This document shows positions 43,559 through 53,152 of a stretch of DNA of 64,000 nt, piece by piece. Within the stretch, counting starts at the first letter, position 1. The number at the start of each line of letters is the position of its first letter. Source of the DNA: Halieaceae bacterium UBA5044 (GTDB lineage: Bacteria > Pseudomonadota > Gammaproteobacteria > Pseudomonadales > Halieaceae); the NCBI GenBank assembly GCA_002416125.1, contig DIBU01000006.1, forward strand, positions 192,977 through 256,976, given 5' to 3'. A program made the translations under genes and the position numbers. The notes below the pieces were generated by a model. The model searched no databases and had not been told where the DNA came from. It was given only the letters and a program-made list of their open reading frames with translations.

Positions 43559-44515
43559 GTGGCTAGCGCTGAACTGAGAACGCTGGAAAGCTGGCTGAGT
43601 GGCCAGATCATAGGGCAATCGCATCTGGTCGAACGTTTGATCATCGCTCTGCTGGCAGATGGCCACCTGCTGGTCGAAGGCGCACCGGGGCTGGCCAAGA
43701 CCCGTGCCATCAAGGCTCTGGCAGATGGCATCGAGGGCAGCTTCCACCGCATTCAGTTCACTCCGGATCTGCTACCCGGGGATATCACCGGCACAGAGAT
43801 CTATCGCCCCCAGGAAGGCAGCTTCCATTTCCAGCGCGGCCCGGTCTTTCACAACCTGGTGCTTGCGGACGAAGTCAACCGTGCGCCGGCGAAAGTGCAG
43901 TCGGCGCTGCTCGAGGCCATGGCGGAACGCCAGGTGAGCGTCGGCGCTGAGACCTGGGCACTTCCAGCGCTGTTCCTGGTGATGGCGACCCAGAACCCGA
44001 TTGAACAGGAGGGCACCTACCCCCTCCCCGAGGCACAGCTGGACCGTTTTCTGATGCACGTGAAAGTCGGTTACCCGGATGCCGTGGCCGAGGCCGAGAT
44101 CCTGCGGCTGACACGCGCTGAAGCCCGCAGTGGCGGCGCCCCCATACCCACGCCGCTGCCTCAGCAAAGCGTCTTTGATGCGCGCAATGAAGCACTCGGC
44201 CTGCACATGGCCGACGTTGTTGAAAACTATATCGTGCAACTGGTTGTTGCCACCCGCCAGGCGGCTGCGTACGACGAACGCCTGGGCAACTGGGTCGAGT
44301 ACGGCGCCAGCCCACGCGCCACGATTGCGCTGGACCGCTGCGCCAGAGCCCACGCGTGGCTGCGTGGGCGCGACTACGTAAGCCCTGACGACGTGCAGGC
44401 TATCGCCGCCGACGTGCTCCGCCACCGTCTGATTCTCAGCTTTGAAGCGGAAGCCAACGGCATCACGCCGGACCACGTCATCGACGAGTTGCTGACTCTC
44501 GTCCCCGCCGCGTAG
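43559..44515 (+). CDS. MoxR family AAA+ ATPase
   Basis: A 318-residue MoxR-type chaperone-like ATPase. Walker A is GAPGLAKT (41-48), Walker B is LADEVNRAP (101-109), and ATQNPIEQEGTYPLPEAQLDRF with the sensor regions follow. It works with DUF58 and von Willebrand factor A proteins on envelope or metal-centre assembly. The GTG at 43559 has AAAGGAGA just upstream; the earlier GTG at 43535 lacks such a site. A TACAAT at 43505-43510 could be the -10. It heads a six-gene operon whose genes mostly overlap. Confidence 0.93.
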   Translation: MASAELRTLESWLSGQIIGQSHLVERLIIALLADGHLLVEGAPGLAKTRAIKALADGIEGSFHRIQFTPDLLPGDITGTEIYRPQEGSFHFQRGPVFHNLVLADEVNRAPAKVQSALLEAMAERQVSVGAETWALPALFLVMATQNPIEQEGTYPLPEAQLDRFLMHVKVGYPDAVAEAEILRLTRAEARSGGAPIPTPLPQQSVFDARNEALGLHMADVVENYIVQLVVATRQAAAYDERLGNWVEYGASPRATIALDRCARAHAWLRGRDYVSPDDVQAIAADVLRHRLILSFEAEANGITPDHVIDELLTLVPAA

Positions 44516-44525
44516 GTCTGCCCAG

Positions 44526-45470
44526 GTGAGCATCGCCGATGCGACAGGCCCCGCTACTGGCGCCTATGCAACACTCGATGCGCTGATCGCGCTACGCTTT
44601 CCCGCTGCACACCTGAGCCTGTCGCGCCGCACCAGGGCGCTGGCCGCCCTGACCGGGCCCAACAAGGCCAATTTCCGCGGTCGCGGCATTGATTTCGAAG
44701 AAGTGCGCAATTACCAGGCGGGCGATGATATCCGCACCATCGACTGGCGTGTCACCGCGCGCACGGGCAGTGCGCACACCCGGGTGTTTCGCGAGGAGCG
44801 CGAACGACCCGTACTGGTGGTCATCGATCAGCGACAGCACCTGTTTTTCGGATCGCACTGTTGCTTCAAGTCAGTGCTGGCTGCTCACCTTGCCGGCCTG
44901 CTCGCCTGGAGCGCCCTCGGTAACGGCGATCGGGTCGGCGGCGTCGTTTTCAATGAGGCAGCGCATCAGGAGGTGCGGCCCAGGCGCAGCCGCAAAACGG
45001 TGCTGGCCCTGCTGTCGCACATCGTCGAATTCAACGCGCAACTGCCAGACATCGGGTCGCAGCAACCGGCCCGTGGCCTGGCAACCATGCTGGAGACGTT
45101 GCGTCACATCGCCCGGCCGGGCACCAGCGTCTACCTGATCAGCGACTTTCATGATGCGGCAGAGCCGGCCGTGCGCGAGCACCTGTTTCGCCTCGCCCAG
45201 CACACGGAAATTACCGCCATCGCCTGCAGTGACCCCCTGGAGTCCATGTTGCCGCCGCCCGGCCGCTACGCCGTGACCGATGGTTCGCGCAGAGCGGAGC
45301 TGGTCACCAGTGATCGTCAGTTGCGCGAGCGCTACTCAGCCCTCGCCGCAGACCGCGCTGCCGGCTTACAAACGGAGTTGCAGCGGTTGGGGATTCCATT
45401 GCTTGCAGCCAGCACCGACAACTCGCCTTTTCACCTGCTGCAGCGCTATTTCGGGGAACCGCGCGCATGA
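44526..45470 (+). CDS. DUF58 domain-containing protein
   Basis: A 314-residue soluble protein of the DUF58 family, always paired with MoxR ATPases. The family hallmark is GRGIDFEEVRNYQAGDDIRTIDWRVTARTG (about 57-86), followed by a VWA-like fold (VLVVIDQRQHLFFGS, the degenerate DxSxS region, and VYLISDFHD). GTG start at 44526, 10 bases after moxR. The end overlaps the next gene as ATGA. Confidence 0.92.
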   Translation: MSIADATGPATGAYATLDALIALRFPAAHLSLSRRTRALAALTGPNKANFRGRGIDFEEVRNYQAGDDIRTIDWRVTARTGSAHTRVFREERERPVLVVIDQRQHLFFGSHCCFKSVLAAHLAGLLAWSALGNGDRVGGVVFNEAAHQEVRPRRSRKTVLALLSHIVEFNAQLPDIGSQQPARGLATMLETLRHIARPGTSVYLISDFHDAAEPAVREHLFRLAQHTEITAIACSDPLESMLPPPGRYAVTDGSRRAELVTSDRQLRERYSALAADRAAGLQTELQRLGIPLLAASTDNSPFHLLQRYFGEPRA

Positions 45471-45952
45471 CGCCGCAAGATCCCCTTGCCGCCCTGCAGC
45501 CGCTGCGCACGCCCGAGCCCGTCGCGCTTTGGCCACCTGCGCCGGGCTGGTGGCTTCTCGCGGCGCTGGGTTGCGCCACCCTGGCCGCGCTGGGCTGGTA
45601 TGCGTGGAGACAGCACAGGCGCAACCGCTATCGACGCCTGGCGCGGGCCGAACTGCGCACCATCGCAGAGCGGCATGCTGCCAGGCAGAATCCAACAGCC
45701 ACACTGTGTGCCATCAATGCGCTGCTCAAGGGCGTCTGCCTGCAGGTGTATCCGCGGCGCACGGTCGCGGCGCTGAGCGGCGCGGCGTGGCTGGATTTCC
45801 TGAATGCGGAATTTCATGCAGTGGGCAGTGAACAGCGCTTTCCCGATGCCATCGCACAGGCCCACGCGGCCGACCCGGGATTCGTTGATGTTCCGGCCCT
45901 GCTCGCCTGCGCTGACGCCTGGTTGCGCCGACATCGGGGTGGCCGCGCATGA
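45467..45952 (+). CDS. DUF4381 membrane protein
   Basis: A 161-residue protein with one transmembrane helix (about 27-45, preceded by WPPAPGWWLLAALG) and a cytoplasmic helical domain (NRYRRLARAELRTIAERH...INALLKGVCLQVYPRRTVAALSGAAWLDFL). This is the DUF4381 family of MoxR/Bat operons. It overlaps the genes on both sides as ATGA. Probably an adaptor between the DUF58/MoxR pair and the VWA membrane proteins; inference from context. Confidence 0.88.
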   Translation: MTPQDPLAALQPLRTPEPVALWPPAPGWWLLAALGCATLAALGWYAWRQHRRNRYRRLARAELRTIAERHAARQNPTATLCAINALLKGVCLQVYPRRTVAALSGAAWLDFLNAEFHAVGSEQRFPDAIAQAHAADPGFVDVPALLACADAWLRRHRGGRA

Positions 45953-46989
45953 TCACCTGGCTATGGCCCTGGATGGCGCTGCTGTTGCCACTGCCGTTGC
46001 TGATCCGGCGCTGGTTGCCGGCAGCGCGTAGCGAGGCGGCCGCGTTGCGCGCACCGTTTTTCGAGGACTGGCAGGCACTGGAGCAATCGCGCGGCAGTTT
46101 GGGGGGCACCACCGGCCTGCCCACGCTGATTCTGCTCTGGCTGCTCTGGCTGTGCCTGCTCACCGCCGCTGCCCGCCCCACCTGGATTGGCGAGCCTGTA
46201 CAATTGCCCGCCAGCGGTCGCGACCTGATGCTCGCCGTGGATATTTCCGGCAGCATGCGGGTTGAAGACATGCAGGTCGGCAATAATCTGGTGCGTCGCG
46301 TGGACGCGGTGAAAGCCGTCGGCGCCGAATTCATCGAACGTCGTCGCGGCGACCGGGTCGGGCTGATTCTGTTCGGCAGCAATGCCTACGTGCAATCTCC
46401 GCTGAGTTTCGATATCGCAACGGTGGAGCGTTTTCTGCGGGAGGCCCAGATCGGTTTTGCCGGCCAGGAAACCGCCATCGGTGACGCCATCGGGCTCGCC
46501 GTCAAACGCTTGCGCGAACGCCCCGCAGAAAGCCGCGTACTGGTCCTGTTGACGGATGGGCAGGACACGGCCAGCAGTGTCGACCCCATGGACGCGGCGC
46601 GACTGGCCCAGGGCCTCGGTATCCGCGTCTACACCATCGGAATCGGTGCCGATCAGCTGGCGATTCCCGGTATCTTCGGGTCCAGCTTTGGCAGCCGTCG
46701 CGTCAACCCGTCCGCAGATCTTGACGAGGAGAGCCTGCTGGCCATCGCCGAGATGACCGGAGGACGCTATTTCCGCGCACGAGACCCGCAGGAACTCGCC
46801 GGCATCTACCAGCTGCTCGATCAACTGGAGCCGGTGGAAGTTGACGCCGCGACCTATCGCCCGCGGCAGGCACTGGGTCACTGGCCATTGTTATTCGCCC
46901 TGCTCATCAGTTTCGGGCTTGCCGCGCGTCACCTGTGGCGACTGCGCGGCAGTGGCCCCCTGGTCACAGGGGAGACTGCCCGTGAATGA
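45949..46989 (+). CDS. VWA-domain membrane protein (BatA-like)
   Basis: A 346-residue protein with transmembrane helices near 3-20, 57-75 and at the C-terminus (about 307-330), and a von Willebrand factor A domain between. The MIDAS is DISGSM (98-103) with LTDGQDTASSVD further on, so metal binding looks intact. BatA-like proteins display the domain outside the inner membrane. Overlaps both neighbours: ATGA with DUF4381 and 8 bases with the BatB/BatC fusion. Confidence 0.92.
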   Translation: MITWLWPWMALLLPLPLLIRRWLPAARSEAAALRAPFFEDWQALEQSRGSLGGTTGLPTLILLWLLWLCLLTAAARPTWIGEPVQLPASGRDLMLAVDISGSMRVEDMQVGNNLVRRVDAVKAVGAEFIERRRGDRVGLILFGSNAYVQSPLSFDIATVERFLREAQIGFAGQETAIGDAIGLAVKRLRERPAESRVLVLLTDGQDTASSVDPMDAARLAQGLGIRVYTIGIGADQLAIPGIFGSSFGSRRVNPSADLDEESLLAIAEMTGGRYFRARDPQELAGIYQLLDQLEPVEVDAATYRPRQALGHWPLLFALLISFGLAARHLWRLRGSGPLVTGETARE

Positions 46990-48811
46990 CCCCGAGGTTT
47001 TCCTGCATTTCATGCGCCCTGCGTGGCTGCTCTGGGGCATTCCTGCCATTCCGCTGGCCTGGATGCTGTGGCGGCAGGGGCAGCGGGCCGGCGACTGGAC
47101 GCGGGTTATCGACGCACGCCTGCTTCCTTACCTGGCACCCGATGCGGGGACCCGCGCTGGGCACCGCCGACGGATACTCTGGTGCGCCCTGCTGGGGTGG
47201 CTGCTGGCCGCAGTTGCGGCGGCAGGGCCGAGCCTGAAGCAGATTCCACAGCCGGTAGAGCAGGTCCAGGATGCACTGGTACTGGTTCTGGATTTGTCCT
47301 ACTCCATGAAAGCTGCCGACCAGGCCCCCTCACGACTGGACCGGGCACGGCAGAAGCTGCTGGACCTGCTGCAGCAGCGCGACGAGGGCCAGACCGGACT
47401 GGTGGCCTACGCCGGCGATGCGCATGTGGTAACTCCGCTAACCGACGATACCGCAACCATCGCCAACCTGTTGCCCGCGCTGAATCCCGACATGATGCCG
47501 TTGCCGGGCAGCAACACCTCCGCTGCGATTGCGCTCGCGCTGGACCTGTTGACCTCCGCAGGCACCACTGACGGGCGCCTCCTGTTGCTGACCGATGGTC
47601 TGAGCGAGGCTGAAAGCCGGCGTGTCGAGGAGCTGTTGGAAGGTGCATCCGCCCGCCTCTCCATACTCGCCTTCGGCACCCGAAGTGGTGCCCCGATGCC
47701 GCTACCCCGGGGTGGATTCGTGCGCGATGACAGCGGGGCGATCGTCATGCCCGGGCTGGATGAAGCGCAGCTTACAGCGCTGGCCGCCGCCACGGGAGGC
47801 CTTTACAGCAGACTGCGGGTTGACGACAGTGACCTGCGCTATCTGCTCTCCCAGCCGGTCCTCAACCGCGAAACACGGCTCGCTGAAAACCGCAGTGCAG
47901 ACGCCTGGGAGGACCAGGGCTACTGGCTGATTGTTGCACTCCTGCCCCTTGCCCTCGCCCTCTTCCGCCGGGGCTGGCTGCTCACGCTTGTGCCCGTGCT
48001 GTTTTTCTCCCAACCCGCCCCCGTACATGCCGGCCTCTGGGAGGACCTCTGGCTGACGCCGGACCAGCAGGGGCAAAATGCACTCGAAGCAGATGATCCG
48101 GAACGTGCTGCCGCGCTGTTCAGAGACCCGGACTGGAAGGCCACCGCGGCCTACCAGAGTGGCGACTTTGAACGGGCCGCCGAGCTCTTTGCTGCAGAGG
48201 AAAACGCGGACAGCTGGTACAACCGCGGCAATGCATTGGCGCGCAATGGTCAGCTTGAAGCCGCCATCAACGCCTACCGGAGGTCGCTGGAGCTGGAGCC
48301 GGATAAGGACGATGCCAAGGCCAACCTGGCGCTTCTGGAGGCGCTGCAGCGTCAACAGGAACAGGCGCAAGAGCCCGGGGAATCCGCGGAACAAGAGCCC
48401 GGGAATTCGCCGCCCGAACAAGGCGGCGGCGATGCGGCTGACCCCTCCGACAAGGGAGGGGACGCCGCAGACGATGCGCCACCGCAGGACCCCGGCAGGG
48501 AGCCAGAGGGCAAGCAGCGGGACCCGGACGGGAATGACAACGCAACGGCAGGTGCATCACCAGAGGAGGAAACCGCACCGCAGGAGGGAGAGCAGCGACC
48601 TGCAGAGAACGAGCAGCCCGCACAGCCTGGCTCCCCGCAAAACGTTCCGGTACCCGAGTTGTCCATGGAGGAAGCCGAGCGCAATCAGGCCATGGAGCAG
48701 TGGCTGCGACGGGTACCTGACGATCCCTCCGGATTACTGCGTGAAAAGTTTCGCTACGAGAGCCGCAAACGGCAACAACAACCGGGGACAGGTAATGATG
48801 TTGAGTGGTAA
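46982..48811 (+). CDS. VWA-TPR fusion membrane protein (BatB-BatC type)
   Basis: A 609-residue protein. Transmembrane helices at about 12-30 and 65-82 precede a VWA domain with MIDAS DLSYSM (104-109) and LLLLTDGLSEAES. A pair of helices near 305-345 leads to a periplasmic part with TPR repeats (about 410-460: WYNRGNALARNGQLEAAINAYRRSLELEP), followed by a long Gln/Glu/Pro-rich low-complexity tail. In some species the VWA and TPR parts are separate genes. The GTG at 46982 has GGGGAG upstream and overlaps the BatA stop. Confidence 0.9.
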   Translation: MNDPEVFLHFMRPAWLLWGIPAIPLAWMLWRQGQRAGDWTRVIDARLLPYLAPDAGTRAGHRRRILWCALLGWLLAAVAAAGPSLKQIPQPVEQVQDALVLVLDLSYSMKAADQAPSRLDRARQKLLDLLQQRDEGQTGLVAYAGDAHVVTPLTDDTATIANLLPALNPDMMPLPGSNTSAAIALALDLLTSAGTTDGRLLLLTDGLSEAESRRVEELLEGASARLSILAFGTRSGAPMPLPRGGFVRDDSGAIVMPGLDEAQLTALAAATGGLYSRLRVDDSDLRYLLSQPVLNRETRLAENRSADAWEDQGYWLIVALLPLALALFRRGWLLTLVPVLFFSQPAPVHAGLWEDLWLTPDQQGQNALEADDPERAAALFRDPDWKATAAYQSGDFERAAELFAAEENADSWYNRGNALARNGQLEAAINAYRRSLELEPDKDDAKANLALLEALQRQQEQAQEPGESAEQEPGNSPPEQGGGDAADPSDKGGDAADDAPPQDPGREPEGKQRDPDGNDNATAGASPEEETAPQEGEQRPAENEQPAQPGSPQNVPVPELSMEEAERNQAMEQWLRRVPDDPSGLLREKFRYESRKRQQQPGTGNDVEW

Positions 48812-50489
48812 GCGCTTCTGGGTGGTCCTGGTACTCGCGCTGTGGGTGGTTCCAGTGCAGGCGGCGCTGGAAGTCGCTGTCGACCGGCAGCAGGTGGCCC
48901 TCGGCGACAGCCTCAGGCTGGTCATTACCGCCACCGCGAACGAGGATCTCGATGCGCTGGACCTGCGCCGTTTGTTGGCGGATTTCGAGGTGCTGCAGCG
49001 CAGCAATACGACCAGCACCAGTATCATCAACGGCCAGCGCAGCCAGACCCGGCAACTCCTCCTGGACCTGAGCCCCCGTCGCCAGGGATTGCTGGCGATC
49101 CCCGGCCTGCGCATTGGCGCCGCCACCAGTGAGCCCATAGCTATCGAGGTGGGGCCGCCACCCGAGCCCACCGACACTGAGGAGACCGTGGTGGTCACCG
49201 CTGAGGTCGATCGTGATGCCGTGTACGTGCAGGGGCAGCTGCTGCTCACCGTACGCATTCAGCAGGCGATAAACCTGGATTCCCGCAGCGTCAGCGAGTT
49301 GCAACTCGACAACGCCTATGTGCAGCCTCTGGAACAGAACTCCTTTCAGCGCACGATAGACGGCCGTCCCTGGCTGGTGCATGAAATACGCTATGCGATT
49401 TTCCCGGAGCAGAGTGGCACGCTGGTTATCCCCGCCCAGGTGTTTTCCGGCCGCGAGAGTGCCGGCCGACGCAGCGTGTTCGACTTTGGTGCGGGCGGGC
49501 GTCAGATCCAGCGTCGCACCGAGCCGGTGACCGTGCGCGTGCTGCCGCGCCCCAGCGGCTTCCCCGCCGACGCCACCTGGCTGCCTGCGAGTAACCTGAG
49601 CATCGAGGAATCCTGGTCAACGGCGCCGGAATCACTGCAGGTGGGCGAGTCGGCAACGCGTACCATCACCCTGCGTGGCGAGGGCCTGCAGGGTGCGCAG
49701 CTGCCTCCGGTGACATTTACCGCCCAGGAGGGCCTGCGCTATTACCCGGATCAGCCCGACGTGGTAGACAGCGAGTCCGGCAGTGGGCTGGTCGGGCAGC
49801 GCCGGGACAGCGCCGCTCTGGTAGCCAGCCGCGCAGGAGACTTCACGCTCCCTGAGCTTCGCATCCCCTGGTGGGATGTCGAGCAGGACGTACTGCGCTT
49901 CGCCGTGGTGCCCGAGCGCAGGATTACGATCGCCGCGGCTGCGACGTCACGCGGCGCTCAGACATCGGCGCTTCCCGTCGATGCAACGTCCCCGCAGCCA
50001 CTTCCCTCTACTGCATCGACGTCGGCTGCGGCACACGGCGTGGTCTGGCAGAGCCTGGCCGTCGTCTTCGCGACACTCTGGCTGGCAACGGTGTTCCTGT
50101 TCTGGCGCCGGCGGCCACTGCCCCCGGCACAGGAACAGCCAGACCCGCGCGCTGTCGGCAACGAGGCACGGGCGTTCAAGCAGTTGCAGGCAGCCTGTGC
50201 CAGCGACAGCGCGGCGTCTGCGCGCGTCGCGCTGATCGACTGGGCCCGGAGCGTACTCGGTGCTGACCGGCCCATGCGGACTACAGACATAGCGCGTCAG
50301 TTCGGAGACCCGACACTGACGCAGGCCATTGCAGATCTGGAAGAGGCGCTGTATCGACGCGGAGCCAATCCCTGGCGCGGCACGGACCTGGCCGCCGCTG
50401 TCACCGCGCTGCGGCGTCAGCAGCCCGGGGGAAAAAGCGGCAGTCACAGTGCATTCCCCCTCTACCCGGCCGCGAAACCCGCTCGCTGA
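48795..50489 (+). CDS. BatD-like oxygen-tolerance protein
   Basis: A 564-residue membrane protein. The signal peptide is MMLSGKRFWVVLVLALWVVPVQA. Repeated beta-sandwich segments follow (QVALGDSLRLVITATANEDLDALDLRRLLADFEVLQRSNTTSTSI...YVQGQLLLTVRIQQAINL), then a transmembrane helix near 415-440 (WQSLAVVFATLWLATVFLFW) and a small C-terminal cytoplasmic domain. This is the BatD family. The start overlaps the VWA-TPR stop by 17 bases. It is the last gene of the moxR operon, convergent with pepN. Confidence 0.9.
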   Translation: MMLSGKRFWVVLVLALWVVPVQAALEVAVDRQQVALGDSLRLVITATANEDLDALDLRRLLADFEVLQRSNTTSTSIINGQRSQTRQLLLDLSPRRQGLLAIPGLRIGAATSEPIAIEVGPPPEPTDTEETVVVTAEVDRDAVYVQGQLLLTVRIQQAINLDSRSVSELQLDNAYVQPLEQNSFQRTIDGRPWLVHEIRYAIFPEQSGTLVIPAQVFSGRESAGRRSVFDFGAGGRQIQRRTEPVTVRVLPRPSGFPADATWLPASNLSIEESWSTAPESLQVGESATRTITLRGEGLQGAQLPPVTFTAQEGLRYYPDQPDVVDSESGSGLVGQRRDSAALVASRAGDFTLPELRIPWWDVEQDVLRFAVVPERRITIAAAATSRGAQTSALPVDATSPQPLPSTASTSAAAHGVVWQSLAVVFATLWLATVFLFWRRRPLPPAQEQPDPRAVGNEARAFKQLQAACASDSAASARVALIDWARSVLGADRPMRTTDIARQFGDPTLTQAIADLEEALYRRGANPWRGTDLAAAVTALRRQQPGGKSGSHSAFPLYPAAKPAR

Positions 50490-53144
50490 TCAGTCTCCGA
50501 GCGACTTCTGCAGGACCTCGAACACATCGGGAGACAAGCCGGGTAACGCGGAGAGCTCGACCAACACGGCGCGCATCTGCTCACCGCGACTCCGGTACTT
50601 GCGCCAGCGCGTGAGCGGCTCGAGTATACGCGCCGCCAGCTGCGGATTCAGGGCATTGAGCTGCGTGACCTTGTCTGCCAGCAGGCGGTAGCCTGCGCCG
50701 TCTGCCCGGTGGAAGGCGACCGGGTTGCCATTGGCGAACCCGCCGATCAGGGCACGCACCTTGTTGGGATTGTGCAGATCGAACGCCGGGTGCGGCAGGA
50801 GCCCCTGCACGCGTTCGAGCGTGTCAGGCACGGGAACCAGGGCCTGCAGCTGCAGCCACTTATTCACCACCAGGGGTTCGTGCTCCCAGTCGCGGTAAAA
50901 CTGTTGCAGAGCCGCGTCGCTGTGGTCATCGCGACCGTGGAACGCCAGGGATTGCAGGGCGGCAAGCCGATCGGTCATGTTGGTGGCCTCCCGGAACTGG
51001 GTGGCGGCCAGTGCCAGGCCCCCAGGGCCGCCCAGCGCGAGGTAATCCAGGCACAGGTTACGCAGGCGGCGCGCGCCTGTCTGCGCCGCATCGGGCGCGT
51101 AGGGCGCCGTGCTCTGCAAACGCTGGTAGCAGGCCTGCAGCGCCTCGCTGTGCGTTGTGGCAATGGCAAGACGCACCGCCTGCCGAGCGGCATGGATGGC
51201 ATCGACATCTGCCCCACCCGCCTCCGCCGCGAGGTCTGCCAGATACGTTTCACCGGGCAGCGTCATCATTTCCGCGACCAGCGCCGGGTCCAGCGCAGGA
51301 TCGTGCAAGAGCTGCCCGCAGGCCTCCAGATAGCCCGATTCCACGTCGATAGCGTCACCCGCCGTGTAGGCGGCCTGCGCCTGCGCGATCACCCGCAGCG
51401 CGTATTGCTGGGCCGCGTCCCAGCGCACGAAGCCATCCGCCTCGCGTTTCATGAGGGCGCGCAGATCGTCACTGGAGTAGGCATACTCCAGGCGCACCGG
51501 GGCGGAGAAGCCCCGCAGCAGCGCGGGTACAGGCGCTTCGCTGACCTGTTCGAACACAAAGGTTTGCTCGGGCTGGTTCAGCACCAGCACCCGGTGGGTT
51601 TGCACGGCTGAGGCCGGGTCGTCTGTCGCCAGACGAAGCGGCAGGTTACCCGCGCTCCCCAGCAGGCCCAGCGCGACCGGAATCACCATGGGCAACTTCA
51701 CCGGTTGCCCGGGTGTGGGTGGGCAGGACTGCCGCAGGGTCAGATGAAACTGCTGTGCCACCGGGTCATAGGCACCTGCAGCGGACAGTACCGGTGTGCC
51801 GGCCTGTGAATACCAGAGCCGGAACTGCTGCAGGTCGACGCCGGAGGCGTCTTCCATGGCTCGCACAAAATCTTCGCAGGTGACGGCCTGTCCGTCGTGA
51901 CGCTGAAAATAAAGATCAGACCCGGCGCGGAAGCGCTGCGCTCCCAACAGGGTATGTATCATGCGCACGACCTCCGCTCCCTTCTCGTAGATCGTAGCGG
52001 TGTAGAAATTCGAAATCTCGATAAAGGACTCCGGTCGCACCGGATGCGCCAGTGGGCCCGCGTCCTCTGCAAACTGGGTGTTGCGCAAGTCGTTGACCTC
52101 GGCCACCCGTTTGACAGTGGGCGATCCCATGTCTGCCGAGAACGTTGCGTCCCGGAAGACCGTAAAACCCTCTTTCAGGCTCAGCTGAAACCAGTCGCGG
52201 CAGGTTACCCGGTTCCCCGACCAGTTGTGAAAGTACTCGTGGGCAACAATTGCCTGCACTCTCTGGAATTCGCTGTCCGTGGTCACCTCCGGGCTACACA
52301 AAACACAGGAGCTGTTGAAAATGTTCAGCCCCTTGTTTTCCATCGCGCCCATATTGAAGTCGTCGACCGCCACGATATTGAAGATATCCAGATCATACTC
52401 ACGCCCGTACACCGTCTCGTCCCAGCGCATGGACTCTTTCAGCGAGAGCAAAGCGTGGTCGCATTTATCGAGGTCCTTCTCCTCCACGTAAATATGCAGG
52501 GAGACTTCGCGACCGCTCGCGGTGACAAACCGGTCATCGACACTGCGCAGATCGCCGGCCACCAGCGCAAACAGGTAGGCGGGTTTGGGAAAAGGATCGT
52601 GCCAGTGGGCCCGGTGGCGACCATTGCCCAGGGCACGCAGGGACAGCGGGTTGCCGTTGCTCAATAACACCGGGTAGCGCGTGGCATCCGCTTCCACCGT
52701 CACATCAAACACCGCCATCACATCCGGGCGATCCAGGTACCAGGTGATCTTGCGAAACCCTTCCGCCTCACACTGCGTGCAGAACATGTTGCGCGACTTG
52801 TACAGGCCTTCGAGCGCTGTGTTGTTCTGGGGCTGGATACGACACTGCGACTGCAGCCTGAAGGTGTCAGGCACCTGCCGGATGCGCAGGCAAGCATCGT
52901 CCAACTCGTAGTCGTCCGGCGACAGTGCGCGATCGTCGATCGCGAGCGACAGCAGTTCCAGTTGCTGGCCCTGCAATTCCAGTGGTTTGCCGCCCGTGAC
53001 CGCGGGGTTACGCCGTATGTGCAGGCAGGCACTGACCAGCGCGTGATCCTCATGCAGATCAAACGCGAGTTCCGTGCGCTCGATGAAAAAGGCGGGGGGC
53101 TGATAGTCACGCAGGTAGATGGCGCCAGGCTGAGCGTCGCGCAT
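50490..53144 (-). CDS. pepN: Aminopeptidase N
   Basis: An 884-residue M1 zinc aminopeptidase, close to the E. coli length. It has the exopeptidase motif GAMEN (around residue 265) and the zinc site HEYFHNW (around 302) with the downstream Glu in LKEGFTVFRD. It releases N-terminal residues from peptides in the cytoplasm. I chose ATG 53144 (MRDAQPGAIYLRDYQPP), preceded by GAGGA. A TTG at 53156 would add four residues. The stop codon of the upstream DUF2797 gene lies next to this ribosome binding site, so the genes are coupled. Confidence 0.96.
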   Translation of the reverse strand: MRDAQPGAIYLRDYQPPAFFIERTELAFDLHEDHALVSACLHIRRNPAVTGGKPLELQGQQLELLSLAIDDRALSPDDYELDDACLRIRQVPDTFRLQSQCRIQPQNNTALEGLYKSRNMFCTQCEAEGFRKITWYLDRPDVMAVFDVTVEADATRYPVLLSNGNPLSLRALGNGRHRAHWHDPFPKPAYLFALVAGDLRSVDDRFVTASGREVSLHIYVEEKDLDKCDHALLSLKESMRWDETVYGREYDLDIFNIVAVDDFNMGAMENKGLNIFNSSCVLCSPEVTTDSEFQRVQAIVAHEYFHNWSGNRVTCRDWFQLSLKEGFTVFRDATFSADMGSPTVKRVAEVNDLRNTQFAEDAGPLAHPVRPESFIEISNFYTATIYEKGAEVVRMIHTLLGAQRFRAGSDLYFQRHDGQAVTCEDFVRAMEDASGVDLQQFRLWYSQAGTPVLSAAGAYDPVAQQFHLTLRQSCPPTPGQPVKLPMVIPVALGLLGSAGNLPLRLATDDPASAVQTHRVLVLNQPEQTFVFEQVSEAPVPALLRGFSAPVRLEYAYSSDDLRALMKREADGFVRWDAAQQYALRVIAQAQAAYTAGDAIDVESGYLEACGQLLHDPALDPALVAEMMTLPGETYLADLAAEAGGADVDAIHAARQAVRLAIATTHSEALQACYQRLQSTAPYAPDAAQTGARRLRNLCLDYLALGGPGGLALAATQFREATNMTDRLAALQSLAFHGRDDHSDAALQQFYRDWEHEPLVVNKWLQLQALVPVPDTLERVQGLLPHPAFDLHNPNKVRALIGGFANGNPVAFHRADGAGYRLLADKVTQLNALNPQLAARILEPLTRWRKYRSRGEQMRAVLVELSALPGLSPDVFEVLQKSLGD

Positions 53145-53152
53145 GCGAATCC

